Assembly: GCA_947471105.1 (NCBI GenBank)
Contig: CANIYB010000155.1
Coordinates: forward strand, 1-5,980
Direction: 5' to 3'
Origin: Cytophagaceae bacterium
Lineage (GTDB): Bacteria > Bacteroidota > Bacteroidia > Cytophagales > Spirosomataceae
DNA: 5,980 nucleotides
The stretch's first letter is position 1; the number at the start of each line of letters is the position of its first letter. The position numbers and the translations under genes are program-made. Below the pieces are notes generated by a model, which had not been told where the DNA came from, did not search any database, and was given only the letters and a program-made list of their open reading frames with translations. Below are positions 1-5,980 of this stretch, piece after piece.

Positions 1-1259
1 ACCCATTCATGACTGCCCTTTTTACCTCCTTCCATATAAGCAGGTGCAGCCGTGTAATCCGTTATTTCTGAATTTGTCTGAATGCATGCAACGGAGATTG
101 CTTTTTCGGCATTTTCTATGATCAACTCTTCACCAAAAGCATTTATAAAATGCTTGGTTCGTCCAGAAATTTTAATCCGATAAGGTAAAATAGATGTGAA
201 TTTAACGGTATCGCCAATTTTATATCTCCAAAGTCCTGAATTCGTGGTAATCAAAACTGCATAATTTACCCCCATAACAACTTGATCCAGTGAAACTACT
301 CGCTCTACGTCTTCCCCATGCGGCCCGATGGGAATAAATTCATAAAAAATGCCATAATCAAGCATCAGTAACATCTCATCGGACAAACTTAAGTCGTCTT
401 GAATAGCAAAAAATCCTTCTGATGCATTGTAAATTTCTAAAAATCGAACCTCCGAACTTGGGAAAACTAAATTCTGAAACATCTCTCGGTAAGGCCCAAA
501 AGCCACCGCACCATGTACTAAAAATTCAAAATTGGGCCACACCTCTAAAATTGATTTTTTGCCCGTAATCTCCAATATTTTTTCAATCAGCACTAAAGTC
601 CAAGTGGGTACCCCCAAAATGCTAGTCACATTTTCCTTAGACGTTTCAATCGCCATTTTTTCAATTTTTTGATCCCAATCATCCATCAACGCCACATCAA
701 GTGAAGGGGTACGAATAATTTGGGCCCAAATAGGTAAATTTTTCATCACGACTGCTGAAACATCCCCCAGAAGAAGACTTGAATTCAAGGGATTGTTTGA
801 TAAACTACCGCCAATAGATAAACCCTTCCCTTCAAAAATTTTGGTCTCTGGTTTATTGTTGATCAACAACGTAATCATATCTTTTCCGCCCATCATGTGG
901 CAGTTTTCTAATGATTCCTTTGAAACTGGAATAAATTTACTGCGCGCATTGGTCGTGCCTGAAGACTTCGAAAACCATGATATTGGACTTGCCCAAAGTA
1001 TATTTTGTTCTCCATGCATCATTCGGTCTATGTAAGGAAAGATCTCCTCGTAGGTTGATATAGGAACTTCTGCCTTAAATTTTTCGTAATTTCCTATTTC
1101 CGAATACCCATATTTCTTCCCCCATTCCGTGTTTCGACCCGAAAATATTAATTCTTCGAGACTCGAATGTTGGAGCGCTAATGGATTTTTAAAATGTTCC
1201 TCTATTCGAGGCATTCTCCTTTTCATCAACCACAATAAAGTCTCATTAAATAAGGACAT
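1..1259 (-). CDS. GH3 auxin-responsive-promoter family protein (3' end beyond window)
   Basis: Seen: an open frame of 419 codons runs from ATG at 1259 leftward off the window without a stop. It carries the three nucleotide-binding motifs of the GH3 branch of acyl-adenylate-forming enzymes: SSGTT (residues 99-103), YNASE (277-281) and WRYKIGD (344-350). Further GH3-like stretches are SGRTKHFINAFGEEL (about 365-379) and GGKKGSHEW at the cut end. Known: plant GH3 enzymes adenylate a carboxylic acid such as jasmonate or auxin and join it to an amino acid. Bacteroidota homologues of about 500 residues are common but their substrate is not established, so roughly 80-90 residues are probably missing. 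No signal peptide or membrane segment is visible, so it is probably cytoplasmic. The start lies one base after the stop of the phosphodiesterase gene (TGA-A-ATG), which favours this Met over the later Met12 or Met16 and suggests translational coupling. Family assignment is firm; reaction is unknown. Confidence 0.93.
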   Translation of the reverse strand, partial: MSLFNETLLWLMKRRMPRIEEHFKNPLALQHSSLEELIFSGRNTEWGKKYGYSEIGNYEKFKAEVPISTYEEIFPYIDRMMHGEQNILWASPISWFSKSSGTTNARSKFIPVSKESLENCHMMGGKDMITLLINNKPETKIFEGKGLSIGGSLSNNPLNSSLLLGDVSAVVMKNLPIWAQIIRTPSLDVALMDDWDQKIEKMAIETSKENVTSILGVPTWTLVLIEKILEITGKKSILEVWPNFEFLVHGAVAFGPYREMFQNLVFPSSEVRFLEIYNASEGFFAIQDDLSLSDEMLLMLDYGIFYEFIPIGPHGEDVERVVSLDQVVMGVNYAVLITTNSGLWRYKIGDTVKFTSILPYRIKISGRTKHFINAFGEELIIENAEKAISVACIQTNSEITDYTAAPAYMEGGKKGSHEW

Positions 1260-1260
1260 T

Positions 1261-2145
1261 TCAGAGATTTTTTAGCGTACGGCTAGGATAATCTGTTATG
1301 ATCTCATCTACGCCCAATTGGATCATCGCCTTCACATCCGTAAGTTCATTAACAGTCCATGGAATTACTTTCATTCCTTTTGAATGGCAATCGTTTACGA
1401 TATCCTGAGTCAAAGAGCTGAAGTTTGGGCTATAAATAGCAGGGGTAAAACCTAAATCTGAACAGGTATTTTCTGGCCCTTTCCTTGTCACTAAGGCCGA
1501 TAAATCTACTCGGGGAAAATGTCCCGATTGGATCGATTTATTCCAGTATTTTAACACATTGAAATCAAAACTTTGTAAAATAATAAATTCGGGACGGACA
1601 TGTTTGGCCATGACGGCCCAGACTTTTTCCGAAAACTCGTCCACGGTTCCAGGCTGAGACACCCCATATTCCTTAGGATCTGATTTAATTTCTATGTTGT
1701 AATATATTTTTTTGCCTGTTTTTTTTCTAAAATCTTCGGCCATTTGAAATACTTCCTCAAGCAAAGGCTTGTAGGCAAATACTTTTTTTTGTTCGGGGAA
1801 TAGCGGATTTCCACGTGAGCCTACATCAAACTTCCTAACCTCACTATAACTCATTTTAAACACATTAAAAGCATTTTCTTCGGATTTTAGAACGGGCGTT
1901 CCATCCGGTTTTATGGCATATAATGAATTCATATAAGGTTCATGCGAAACAATGACTTGGCCATCCGCAGACATACAAACGTCCATTTCAAGCACTGTAA
2001 TTCCCATTTCCAACGCATGCTGAAAAGCGGGCAGTGTGTTTTCTGGGAACTCGCCCCGACAACCCCTATGACCTTGAATAATTGGCTTTTGTGCCATAAG
2101 TGAAATTTGGCTTAATAGGATTAAAATGCCGACAATTAGCTTCAT
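1261..2145 (-). CDS. Exported glycerophosphodiester phosphodiesterase
   Basis: A 294-residue GDPD-family TIM-barrel enzyme, predicted to hydrolyse glycerophosphodiesters (deacylated phospholipids) to an alcohol and glycerol 3-phosphate. Seen: the N-terminus is a short hydrophobic signal peptide (about residues 1-18, ending near SLMAQ), so the enzyme should act in the periplasm or be secreted. All family signatures are present in order: HRG (26-28), ENT (36-38), metal-site ExD at Glu53/Asp55, second catalytic His68 in SHEP, IEIK (Glu152, Lys154), QSFD (191-194), WTVN (263-266) and the closing ITDYP (283-287). Length is normal for a bacterial GDPD. No lipobox cysteine is seen, so it is unlikely to be a lipoprotein. 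Its start overlaps the stop of the upstream lipoprotein gene by four bases (ATGA), and the GH3 gene starts one base after its stop. The exact substrate headgroup cannot be read from sequence. Glycosyl-phosphodiester or teichoic-type substrates remain possible. Confidence 0.95.
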   Translation of the reverse strand: MKLIVGILILLSQISLMAQKPIIQGHRGCRGEFPENTLPAFQHALEMGITVLEMDVCMSADGQVIVSHEPYMNSLYAIKPDGTPVLKSEENAFNVFKMSYSEVRKFDVGSRGNPLFPEQKKVFAYKPLLEEVFQMAEDFRKKTGKKIYYNIEIKSDPKEYGVSQPGTVDEFSEKVWAVMAKHVRPEFIILQSFDFNVLKYWNKSIQSGHFPRVDLSALVTRKGPENTCSDLGFTPAIYSPNFSSLTQDIVNDCHSKGMKVIPWTVNELTDVKAMIQLGVDEIITDYPSRTLKNL

Positions 2146-2483
2146 CGGCGTGAATTTTCATTTAATTTTTTCCGATCCTTCATCATTTCATTTACCCGCT
2201 CATATAATTCGATAAAATCTTTAGGCTCTCTCACATACGAATTGAAGCTTTTCACAAAGGACGCGGAATCTACGTCATGTTTCTTCAAAGTTGCTTTTTC
2301 CAATTCATGATAAAGTAATAAATTGGTGTCTGGACTAATGATTTCCATACTACTAATTTTAACTTCATCTAAGTGAATATCAACCAAAATTTCAGCCATT
2401 TTTTCTTGATCCAAGCGATTTCGATTCTGATCATTTTGACAAGAGAAAACAAGAAAACTAAGGACGACAAAAAGGTATTTCAT
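2142..2483 (-). CDS. Small DUF4296-type lipoprotein
   Basis: A 113-residue protein of unknown function, first gene of the leftward cluster. Seen: a hydrophobic signal sequence (residues 3-13) ends in a lipobox-like LVFSC with Cys15 as the probable lipidation site, so the mature protein of about 99 residues should be anchored to a membrane on the periplasmic side. The mature part is charged and predicted helical. It contains KMAEILVDIHLDE (28-40), then a KHDVDSASFVKSFNSY stretch (68-83) and a basic, asparagine-rich tail. Known: a Met-x-x-Ile-Leu-x-Asp-x-His-Leu-x-Glu segment followed by a Lys-His and Phe-x-x-Ser-x-x-Tyr segment is, as I recall, the pattern of DUF4296 proteins of Bacteroidota. 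No catalytic motif is recognisable. The start at 2483 is favoured because only it supplies the signal peptide. The stop overlaps the phosphodiesterase start by four bases. Domain assignment is by pattern memory and moderately sure; the lipoprotein prediction is good. Confidence 0.82.
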   Translation of the reverse strand: MKYLFVVLSFLVFSCQNDQNRNRLDQEKMAEILVDIHLDEVKISSMEIISPDTNLLLYHELEKATLKKHDVDSASFVKSFNSYVREPKDFIELYERVNEMMKDRKKLNENSRR

Positions 2484-2590
2484 GAGCCAAATTTACGTAC
2501 AAATTAGAAAGCTTTTATGGGATTTCGCTAAGATTGCTCAAAAAATAGGTAATTTAGCAAGCATATACCTCATAAATCACTCATTTAGAA
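2484..2590. promoter_or_regulatory. Divergent intergenic promoter region
   Basis: This 107-bp AT-rich gap is the only untranslated DNA of any size in the window, and it separates the two divergent clusters. It should hold promoters for both. No good rightward promoter stands out: TAAGATTG (2529-2536) and TAATTTAG (2550-2557) each differ by one base from the Bacteroidota -7 consensus TAnnTTTG, but neither has a TTG-type -33 element at the usual spacing. No clear operator, riboswitch fold or terminator is visible. The rightward ATG at 2591 has no Shine-Dalgarno match upstream, as is usual in Bacteroidota. Confidence 0.6.
2488..2495 (-). promoter_or_regulatory. Candidate -7 promoter element for the lipoprotein/GDPD/GH3 cluster
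   Basis: Read on the minus strand this is TAAATTTG, an exact match to the TAnnTTTG -7 element of the Bacteroidota primary sigma factor. Only four bases separate it from the lipoprotein ATG (2483), so a transcript starting at the usual distance would be leaderless or nearly so. No TTG-type -33 element is seen 19-21 bases upstream. An eight-base match in AT-rich DNA can arise by chance, so this is tentative. Confidence 0.4.
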
Positions 2591-3457
2591 ATGGATATCC
2601 GTGCATTTCTTTCCCATATTGTACAGTTGGACATTCGCATCAGAAAAGCGATTAATACGCAAATGCATGGAAATTTCTCATCTGTGTTCAAGGGATCTGG
2701 CTTAGAATTTAGTGATTTAAGGCAATATCAATATGGGGATGACGTTCGACACATCGATTGGAATTCAACGGCCAAAGGGCACGGCACATTTATTAAGTTA
2801 TTTAAAGAAGAAAAAGAGCAAACAGTGTTTTTCTTGTTGGACGTCAGCTCTTCTCAAAACATTAGTAACGGGGACGAATCAAAACTGAAAACACTTAAAG
2901 AAGTGGCGGGGGTCCTGACATTTTCGGCAATGCAAGAAGCTGGGAATATAGGCCTATGTTGTTATTCAGATAAAAATGAAAAATTCATAGCCCCAGGCGC
3001 AGGTAAAAAACACGGCTATCAAGTCATTAATGAACTATTCAAATTAATTCCAGAAAACACCGGAACGGATTTGAAACAAGCGTTAAAATTCACCCTTCAA
3101 GTATTAAAAAGAAAAAGCCTCATTTTTGTCATATCTGATTTTATCGACGAAGACTACCACGACTTATTGCGCGCGATGTCAAAAAAGCACGATTTAGTCA
3201 TCATTCAGATAAACTCTGAACTCGAATTAAAATTGCCCGCAATGGGAATTATCCCTATTTATGATCCAGAGAAAAGAAAGACAACATGGGTGAATACGTC
3301 AACAAAGTCCTTTAAAGCTTTATTGACCCAAGAAATTCATACGAATGCTCAAGATCTAAACGACCTTTGTAAGCAATGGCAAGCCAATTATATTCAAATA
3401 AAAGCAGGGGGTGATTTTGTACCTAGTCTGATTAAACTTTTCAGAATTAGAAAATAA
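2591..3457 (+). CDS. DUF58 domain protein (VWA-like, Bat locus)
   Basis: A 288-residue soluble protein of the DUF58 family, first gene of the rightward cluster. Seen: the DUF58 signature is complete, with GSGLEF (35-40), then Arg44, Tyr46, GDD (49-51), Arg53 and IDW (55-57). A VWA-like fold follows, with metal-site (MIDAS-type) candidates DVSSS (Asp84, Ser86, Ser88), Thr159 in GTD and Asp183 in ISDF. There is no signal peptide or transmembrane segment, so it should be cytoplasmic; this matches the short bacterial DUF58 form rather than the longer membrane-anchored one. Known: DUF58 proteins usually sit next to a MoxR AAA+ ATPase and VWA proteins and are thought to act as adaptors in a chaperone-like or envelope-stress system; the biochemical role is unproven. 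No MoxR gene lies upstream here. The ATG at 2591 is chosen because the N-terminus aligns with the usual family start. Its TAA shares a base with the next gene's ATG (TAATG). Confidence 0.92.
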   Translation: MDIRAFLSHIVQLDIRIRKAINTQMHGNFSSVFKGSGLEFSDLRQYQYGDDVRHIDWNSTAKGHGTFIKLFKEEKEQTVFFLLDVSSSQNISNGDESKLKTLKEVAGVLTFSAMQEAGNIGLCCYSDKNEKFIAPGAGKKHGYQVINELFKLIPENTGTDLKQALKFTLQVLKRKSLIFVISDFIDEDYHDLLRAMSKKHDLVIIQINSELELKLPAMGIIPIYDPEKRKTTWVNTSTKSFKALLTQEIHTNAQDLNDLCKQWQANYIQIKAGGDFVPSLIKLFRIRK

Positions 3458-4317
3458 TGCAAGAGAAACCCATTCAAATTTATGGTTCGTTTATTGAGGA
3501 TTCAGCAAAAATTGGCCAACCGGTTCACTATGTTCTAAAAGTACTTCATTCAAAAAATCAGGAACTATTTTTTCCAGGAAACAATACTAAAATTGGCCCT
3601 TTTGAACCGATTAAAAAAGAATATTATTCAACTCAAACATCCGAAAAAGGAAGTTTAGATTCAGCCATCTATACATTTAAGTTTTTTGATATCGCAGATT
3701 TTCAAACGCTTAGTTTGCCCATTTACGTAATCAATGCATCAGATTGCACCAAAATTTATCCGAAAGTTGACACCATATTTCTGAAGAGATTAGTGCCGCA
3801 CCCAGAACTGATCAATGTCGATGCGATGATCAACAATGTTGAAATCCCTTTATTACAACCGAAAACAAACATTAAAAACGTATTTATAGGAGGGATAGAA
3901 ATTCTTTTAATTTCCGGAATCATCTATTGGGTGTTTGGGGCCAATATTAGCAGAGCCTACAGATATTATAAACTATGGCGGAAAAACATCGAATTTAGGC
4001 GGGCATTTCAAAGGCAATCAAGATCTATTTCTCAAGATCCCAAGGGCATTCAAAGGCTTGAAAATGCAACTTTAGTCTGGAAAATATATATTGAGAAATT
4101 AACGAAAACTCCTTTTTCAACATTCACGACCACGGAAATGGTCGATAATTTAAAGGATAAACGACTCGCAAAAGCATTAAAAGCCATTGATTCTGCTATA
4201 TATGGTGGAAACTTTTCAGAAAAGACCATGGAATCAGTAAACATTATGGTAGAAATTGCCAATGCCGCCTACCAAACTGAACGTAGAAAAATCAAACTTG
4301 AGCGTAAGAAAAAATGA
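3457..4317 (+). CDS. Bat-locus single-pass membrane protein lacking a signal peptide
   Basis: A 286-residue protein lying between DUF58 and the BatA-like gene. Seen: residues 1-140 look like a beta-rich domain, opening with QIYGSFIEDSAKIGQPVHY (7-25). One hydrophobic segment follows (about 142-160). After it comes a strongly basic stretch (166-183) and a helical C-terminal domain with LVWKIYIEKL (206-215), TTTEMVDNL (224-232) and AIDSAIYGG (243-251), ending in a Lys/Arg-rich tail. The basic flank predicts that the C-terminal domain is cytoplasmic and the N-terminal domain periplasmic. Known: genes at this position in Bacteroidota encode proteins of this plan, related in role to BatD/DUF4381 partners of MoxR-VWA systems; I infer a role linking the VWA proteins across the inner membrane. 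Odd: no signal peptide precedes the beta domain, and an in-frame TAG at 3448-3450 rules out a longer start. The stop overlaps the next start by four bases (ATGA). Product naming is tentative; reality as a gene is firm. Confidence 0.75.
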   Translation: MQEKPIQIYGSFIEDSAKIGQPVHYVLKVLHSKNQELFFPGNNTKIGPFEPIKKEYYSTQTSEKGSLDSAIYTFKFFDIADFQTLSLPIYVINASDCTKIYPKVDTIFLKRLVPHPELINVDAMINNVEIPLLQPKTNIKNVFIGGIEILLISGIIYWVFGANISRAYRYYKLWRKNIEFRRAFQRQSRSISQDPKGIQRLENATLVWKIYIEKLTKTPFSTFTTTEMVDNLKDKRLAKALKAIDSAIYGGNFSEKTMESVNIMVEIANAAYQTERRKIKLERKKK

Positions 4318-5306
4318 AATTTGACCTATACTATTCTTGGTTAAAACTGAAAACGATCTTCACGTATGATTGGGAAAACCCCTTTTTTCTATATTTGATC
4401 CCATTGCCATTGGTCATTATCCTCATTTCATCCTTGATAAATAGGAGAAAAAAATCAAGGATATCTTTATCTTTTTCAGCCCCAATGGAACAAAACAAAT
4501 GGGTCCGACTCATTAGTTTCATTCCAAAAACCATCGAATCACTTTGCGTTTTATGCATTATTCTAGCCATCGCAAGCCCGTATAAAAAAATTATAAAAAC
4601 GGAAATTAAGCGCGGAGGAGTCGATATGGTCATGGCAATTGATTTGTCAAGTTCCATGCTGACCCAAGATGTTTCTCCATCACGTCTTGAAGTGGCTAAA
4701 AAACTGGCCATTTCATTCACTAAAAATAGAACCCAAGACCAAATATCTCTCGTCGCATTCGCAGGATCACCCTATTTGGCTAGTCCATTAACGGGTGATT
4801 TAAACTACATAACCAAGGCCCTTTCTCTATTAGAATCCAGGCAAATAAAGGAAGAAGGCACCGCATTAGGGGATGCGTTAGGAATGTCCATTAATCAAAT
4901 TAGGGAAGAAAAAAATCCCAAAAAGGTCGCTATTGTCATCAGTGACGGGAATAATACCACTGGTAATTTAGACCCTATCACCGCAGCTAGTTTAGCAAAA
5001 TCATTTGGGATTAAAGTATATACTATCGCAGTGGGAGGCAACAAGCCCTCATTGGATCCTGTAGACGAATCTACTTTACGCTTAATCGCCGAAAAATCGA
5101 ATGGCCAATTTTACAGAGCGACTGATTCAAAAACACTAAGCGCCATCTTTAAAGAAATTGATTTTTTAGAAAAATCTCGCACTTTACGAGTAAGCACTGA
5201 AATTCATGAGGATGCAAAACCCATTTTCATCAAACTGGCTTTCCTATTTTTTTGCATCAGCATTTTGCTCAAATTAACACCTATTTCAAATATTTTAGAA
5301 GACTAA
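4314..5306 (+). CDS. batA: BatA-like VWA domain membrane protein
   Basis: A 330-residue inner-membrane VWA protein. Seen: two N-terminal transmembrane segments (about 24-41 and 70-88), a VWA domain (about 103-285) and a C-terminal transmembrane segment (about 305-323), which is the standard BatA/BatB plan. The VWA metal site is intact: DLSSS (Asp110, Ser112, Ser114), Thr183 in EGTALG and Asp211 in ISDG. The WENPFFLYLIP entry to the first membrane segment and VDMVMAIDLSSSM are typical of Bacteroidota BatA. Known: Bat proteins were named from Bacteroides aerotolerance and work with MoxR-type ATPases, probably in envelope or oxidative stress protein handling, but the mechanism is not settled. 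The start overlaps the previous stop by four bases, and ispE begins one base after this stop. BatB has the same fold; BatA is preferred because this is the first VWA membrane gene after DUF58. No batB follows. Family is certain; A rather than B is likely. Confidence 0.9.
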   Translation: MKFDLYYSWLKLKTIFTYDWENPFFLYLIPLPLVIILISSLINRRKKSRISLSFSAPMEQNKWVRLISFIPKTIESLCVLCIILAIASPYKKIIKTEIKRGGVDMVMAIDLSSSMLTQDVSPSRLEVAKKLAISFTKNRTQDQISLVAFAGSPYLASPLTGDLNYITKALSLLESRQIKEEGTALGDALGMSINQIREEKNPKKVAIVISDGNNTTGNLDPITAASLAKSFGIKVYTIAVGGNKPSLDPVDESTLRLIAEKSNGQFYRATDSKTLSAIFKEIDFLEKSRTLRVSTEIHEDAKPIFIKLAFLFFCISILLKLTPISNILED

Positions 5307-5307
5307 T

Positions 5308-5980
5308 ATGGTTCTATTTCCAAACGCTAAAATAAATTTGGGCTTATTCATTACGAAAAAAAGAGTCGATGGTTTCCATGAACTAGAAACGTGTTTTTTC
5401 CATATTCCATGGTCTGACATATTAGAAATTACTCCTGCTGCAGCTTTCAAATTTAGCTCAAGCGGCTTGCCCATTTCAGGCGAAATACATGATAACTTGT
5501 GTTATAAAGCCTTTCTTGCGTTATCTGAGGATTTTAAAATCCCCAATGTTCAGATACATTTACATAAAATTATCCCGATGGGCGCTGGATTAGGTGGCGG
5601 GTCTTCGGATGCCGCGTATACCTTAATGGGCTTAAGGGATTTATTTGAGTTACCTATTACTAATCAGGAACTGATTCCTTATGCGCAAAAATTAGGCAGT
5701 GACTGTGCCTTTTTTCTACATACACAAGCGCAATTTGGGACAGGGAAAGGGGATGAATTGTCTCCCATTCAAACGAATCTTAGTGGTTTATATGCAATCA
5801 TTTTATACCCTAATTTTGGTATATCCACCCAAAAAGCTTACGCTGGAGTTCAGCCAAATCCCGCTCCAGGATTCCTTCCAGATTTAATAAAGTCGCCTAT
5901 GGCCACTTGGAAGAACACGGTAAAAAATGATTTTGAGCAAACGTTATTTGTCGAATTTCCTTTGCTCGCTGAAATAAAGC
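5308..5980 (+). CDS. ispE: 4-diphosphocytidyl-2-C-methyl-D-erythritol kinase (3' end beyond window)
   Basis: A GHMP-family kinase that phosphorylates 4-diphosphocytidyl-2-C-methyl-D-erythritol with ATP, a cytoplasmic step of the MEP (non-mevalonate) isoprenoid pathway. Seen: 224 codons are open to the window edge with no stop. The N-terminal PNAKINLGL (5-13) provides catalytic Lys8. The ATP-binding glycine-rich loop is PMGAGLGGGSSDAA (90-103), and the second catalytic residue is Asp132 in LGSDCAFF. The third GHMP motif lies beyond the cut. Family members are usually about 260-290 residues, so roughly 40-60 are missing. The ATG at 5308 is one base after the batA TAA (TAA-T-ATG) and gives the canonical N-terminus, so no other start is needed. 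There is no Shine-Dalgarno site or visible promoter or terminator before it, so expression probably depends on read-through and re-initiation from the bat genes. The assignment is secure. Confidence 0.96.
   Translation, partial: MVLFPNAKINLGLFITKKRVDGFHELETCFFHIPWSDILEITPAAAFKFSSSGLPISGEIHDNLCYKAFLALSEDFKIPNVQIHLHKIIPMGAGLGGGSSDAAYTLMGLRDLFELPITNQELIPYAQKLGSDCAFFLHTQAQFGTGKGDELSPIQTNLSGLYAIILYPNFGISTQKAYAGVQPNPAPGFLPDLIKSPMATWKNTVKNDFEQTLFVEFPLLAEIK

Noticed and set aside
793..1035. 80-codon plus-strand open frame
   Set aside because: It lies wholly inside the GH3 gene on the opposite strand, which has clear family motifs across the same bases; the translation resembles no family.
2548..2569. 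Imperfect inverted repeat with GGTA and TACC arms before the DUF58 gene
   Set aside because: Only four end bases pair before a mismatch, with a 14-base interior; too weak for an operator or terminator claim in AT-rich DNA.
2484..2590. Possible remnant of a moxR gene upstream of DUF58
   Set aside because: The gap is only 107 bp and no frame shows AAA+ ATPase motifs such as Walker A or B.
4050..4262. 70-codon minus-strand open frame
   Set aside because: It is a shadow of the Bat-locus membrane protein gene, with no recognisable domain.
4331..4720. 129-codon minus-strand open frame
   Set aside because: It is antisense to the start of batA, whose VWA and membrane segments explain this DNA; the antisense product has no family pattern.
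5699..5887. 62-codon plus-strand open frame
   Set aside because: It is an alternative frame inside ispE, whose own frame continues unbroken with correct family residues.

Overview
The window looks like ordinary chromosomal DNA from a Bacteroidota bacterium, most likely a Cytophagales-type organism. The base composition is AT-rich, there are no Shine-Dalgarno-like sites in front of the genes, and the protein families are ones typical of that phylum: a DUF4296 lipoprotein, a bacterial GH3-fold protein and a Bat-type DUF58/VWA locus. The assignment rests on my recollection of these families, not on a search. I see no transposase, integrase, CRISPR array, tRNA, rRNA or long repeat.

The layout is two tightly packed gene clusters transcribed away from each other from one 107-bp gap (2484-2590). 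Leftward (minus strand) the order is a small DUF4296-type lipoprotein (2142-2483), a secreted glycerophosphodiester phosphodiesterase (1261-2145) and a GH3 family protein (1-1259, cut by the window edge). Rightward (plus strand) the order is a soluble DUF58 protein (2591-3457), a single-pass membrane protein of the Bat locus (3457-4317), a BatA-like VWA membrane protein (4314-5306) and ispE of the MEP isoprenoid pathway (5308 to the window end, cut). Every junction inside the clusters is either an overlap of 1 or 4 bp or a gap of 1 bp, so each cluster is probably one translationally coupled operon.

The rightward cluster is a stripped-down Bat (Bacteroides aerotolerance) locus. The DUF58 protein and the BatA-like protein each carry a complete-looking VWA metal-site motif, and the middle protein probably bridges periplasm and cytoplasm. 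The MoxR AAA+ ATPase that normally precedes DUF58 is absent here, and so are BatB and later bat genes; ispE follows directly. The leftward cluster pairs an exported phosphodiesterase with a GH3 adenylating-type enzyme of unknown bacterial substrate.

I did not find a clearly new biological system. The points most worth checking are the missing MoxR/BatB partners, the middle Bat-locus protein that starts without a signal peptide, the GH3/phosphodiesterase pairing, and a possible leaderless promoter in front of the lipoprotein gene.
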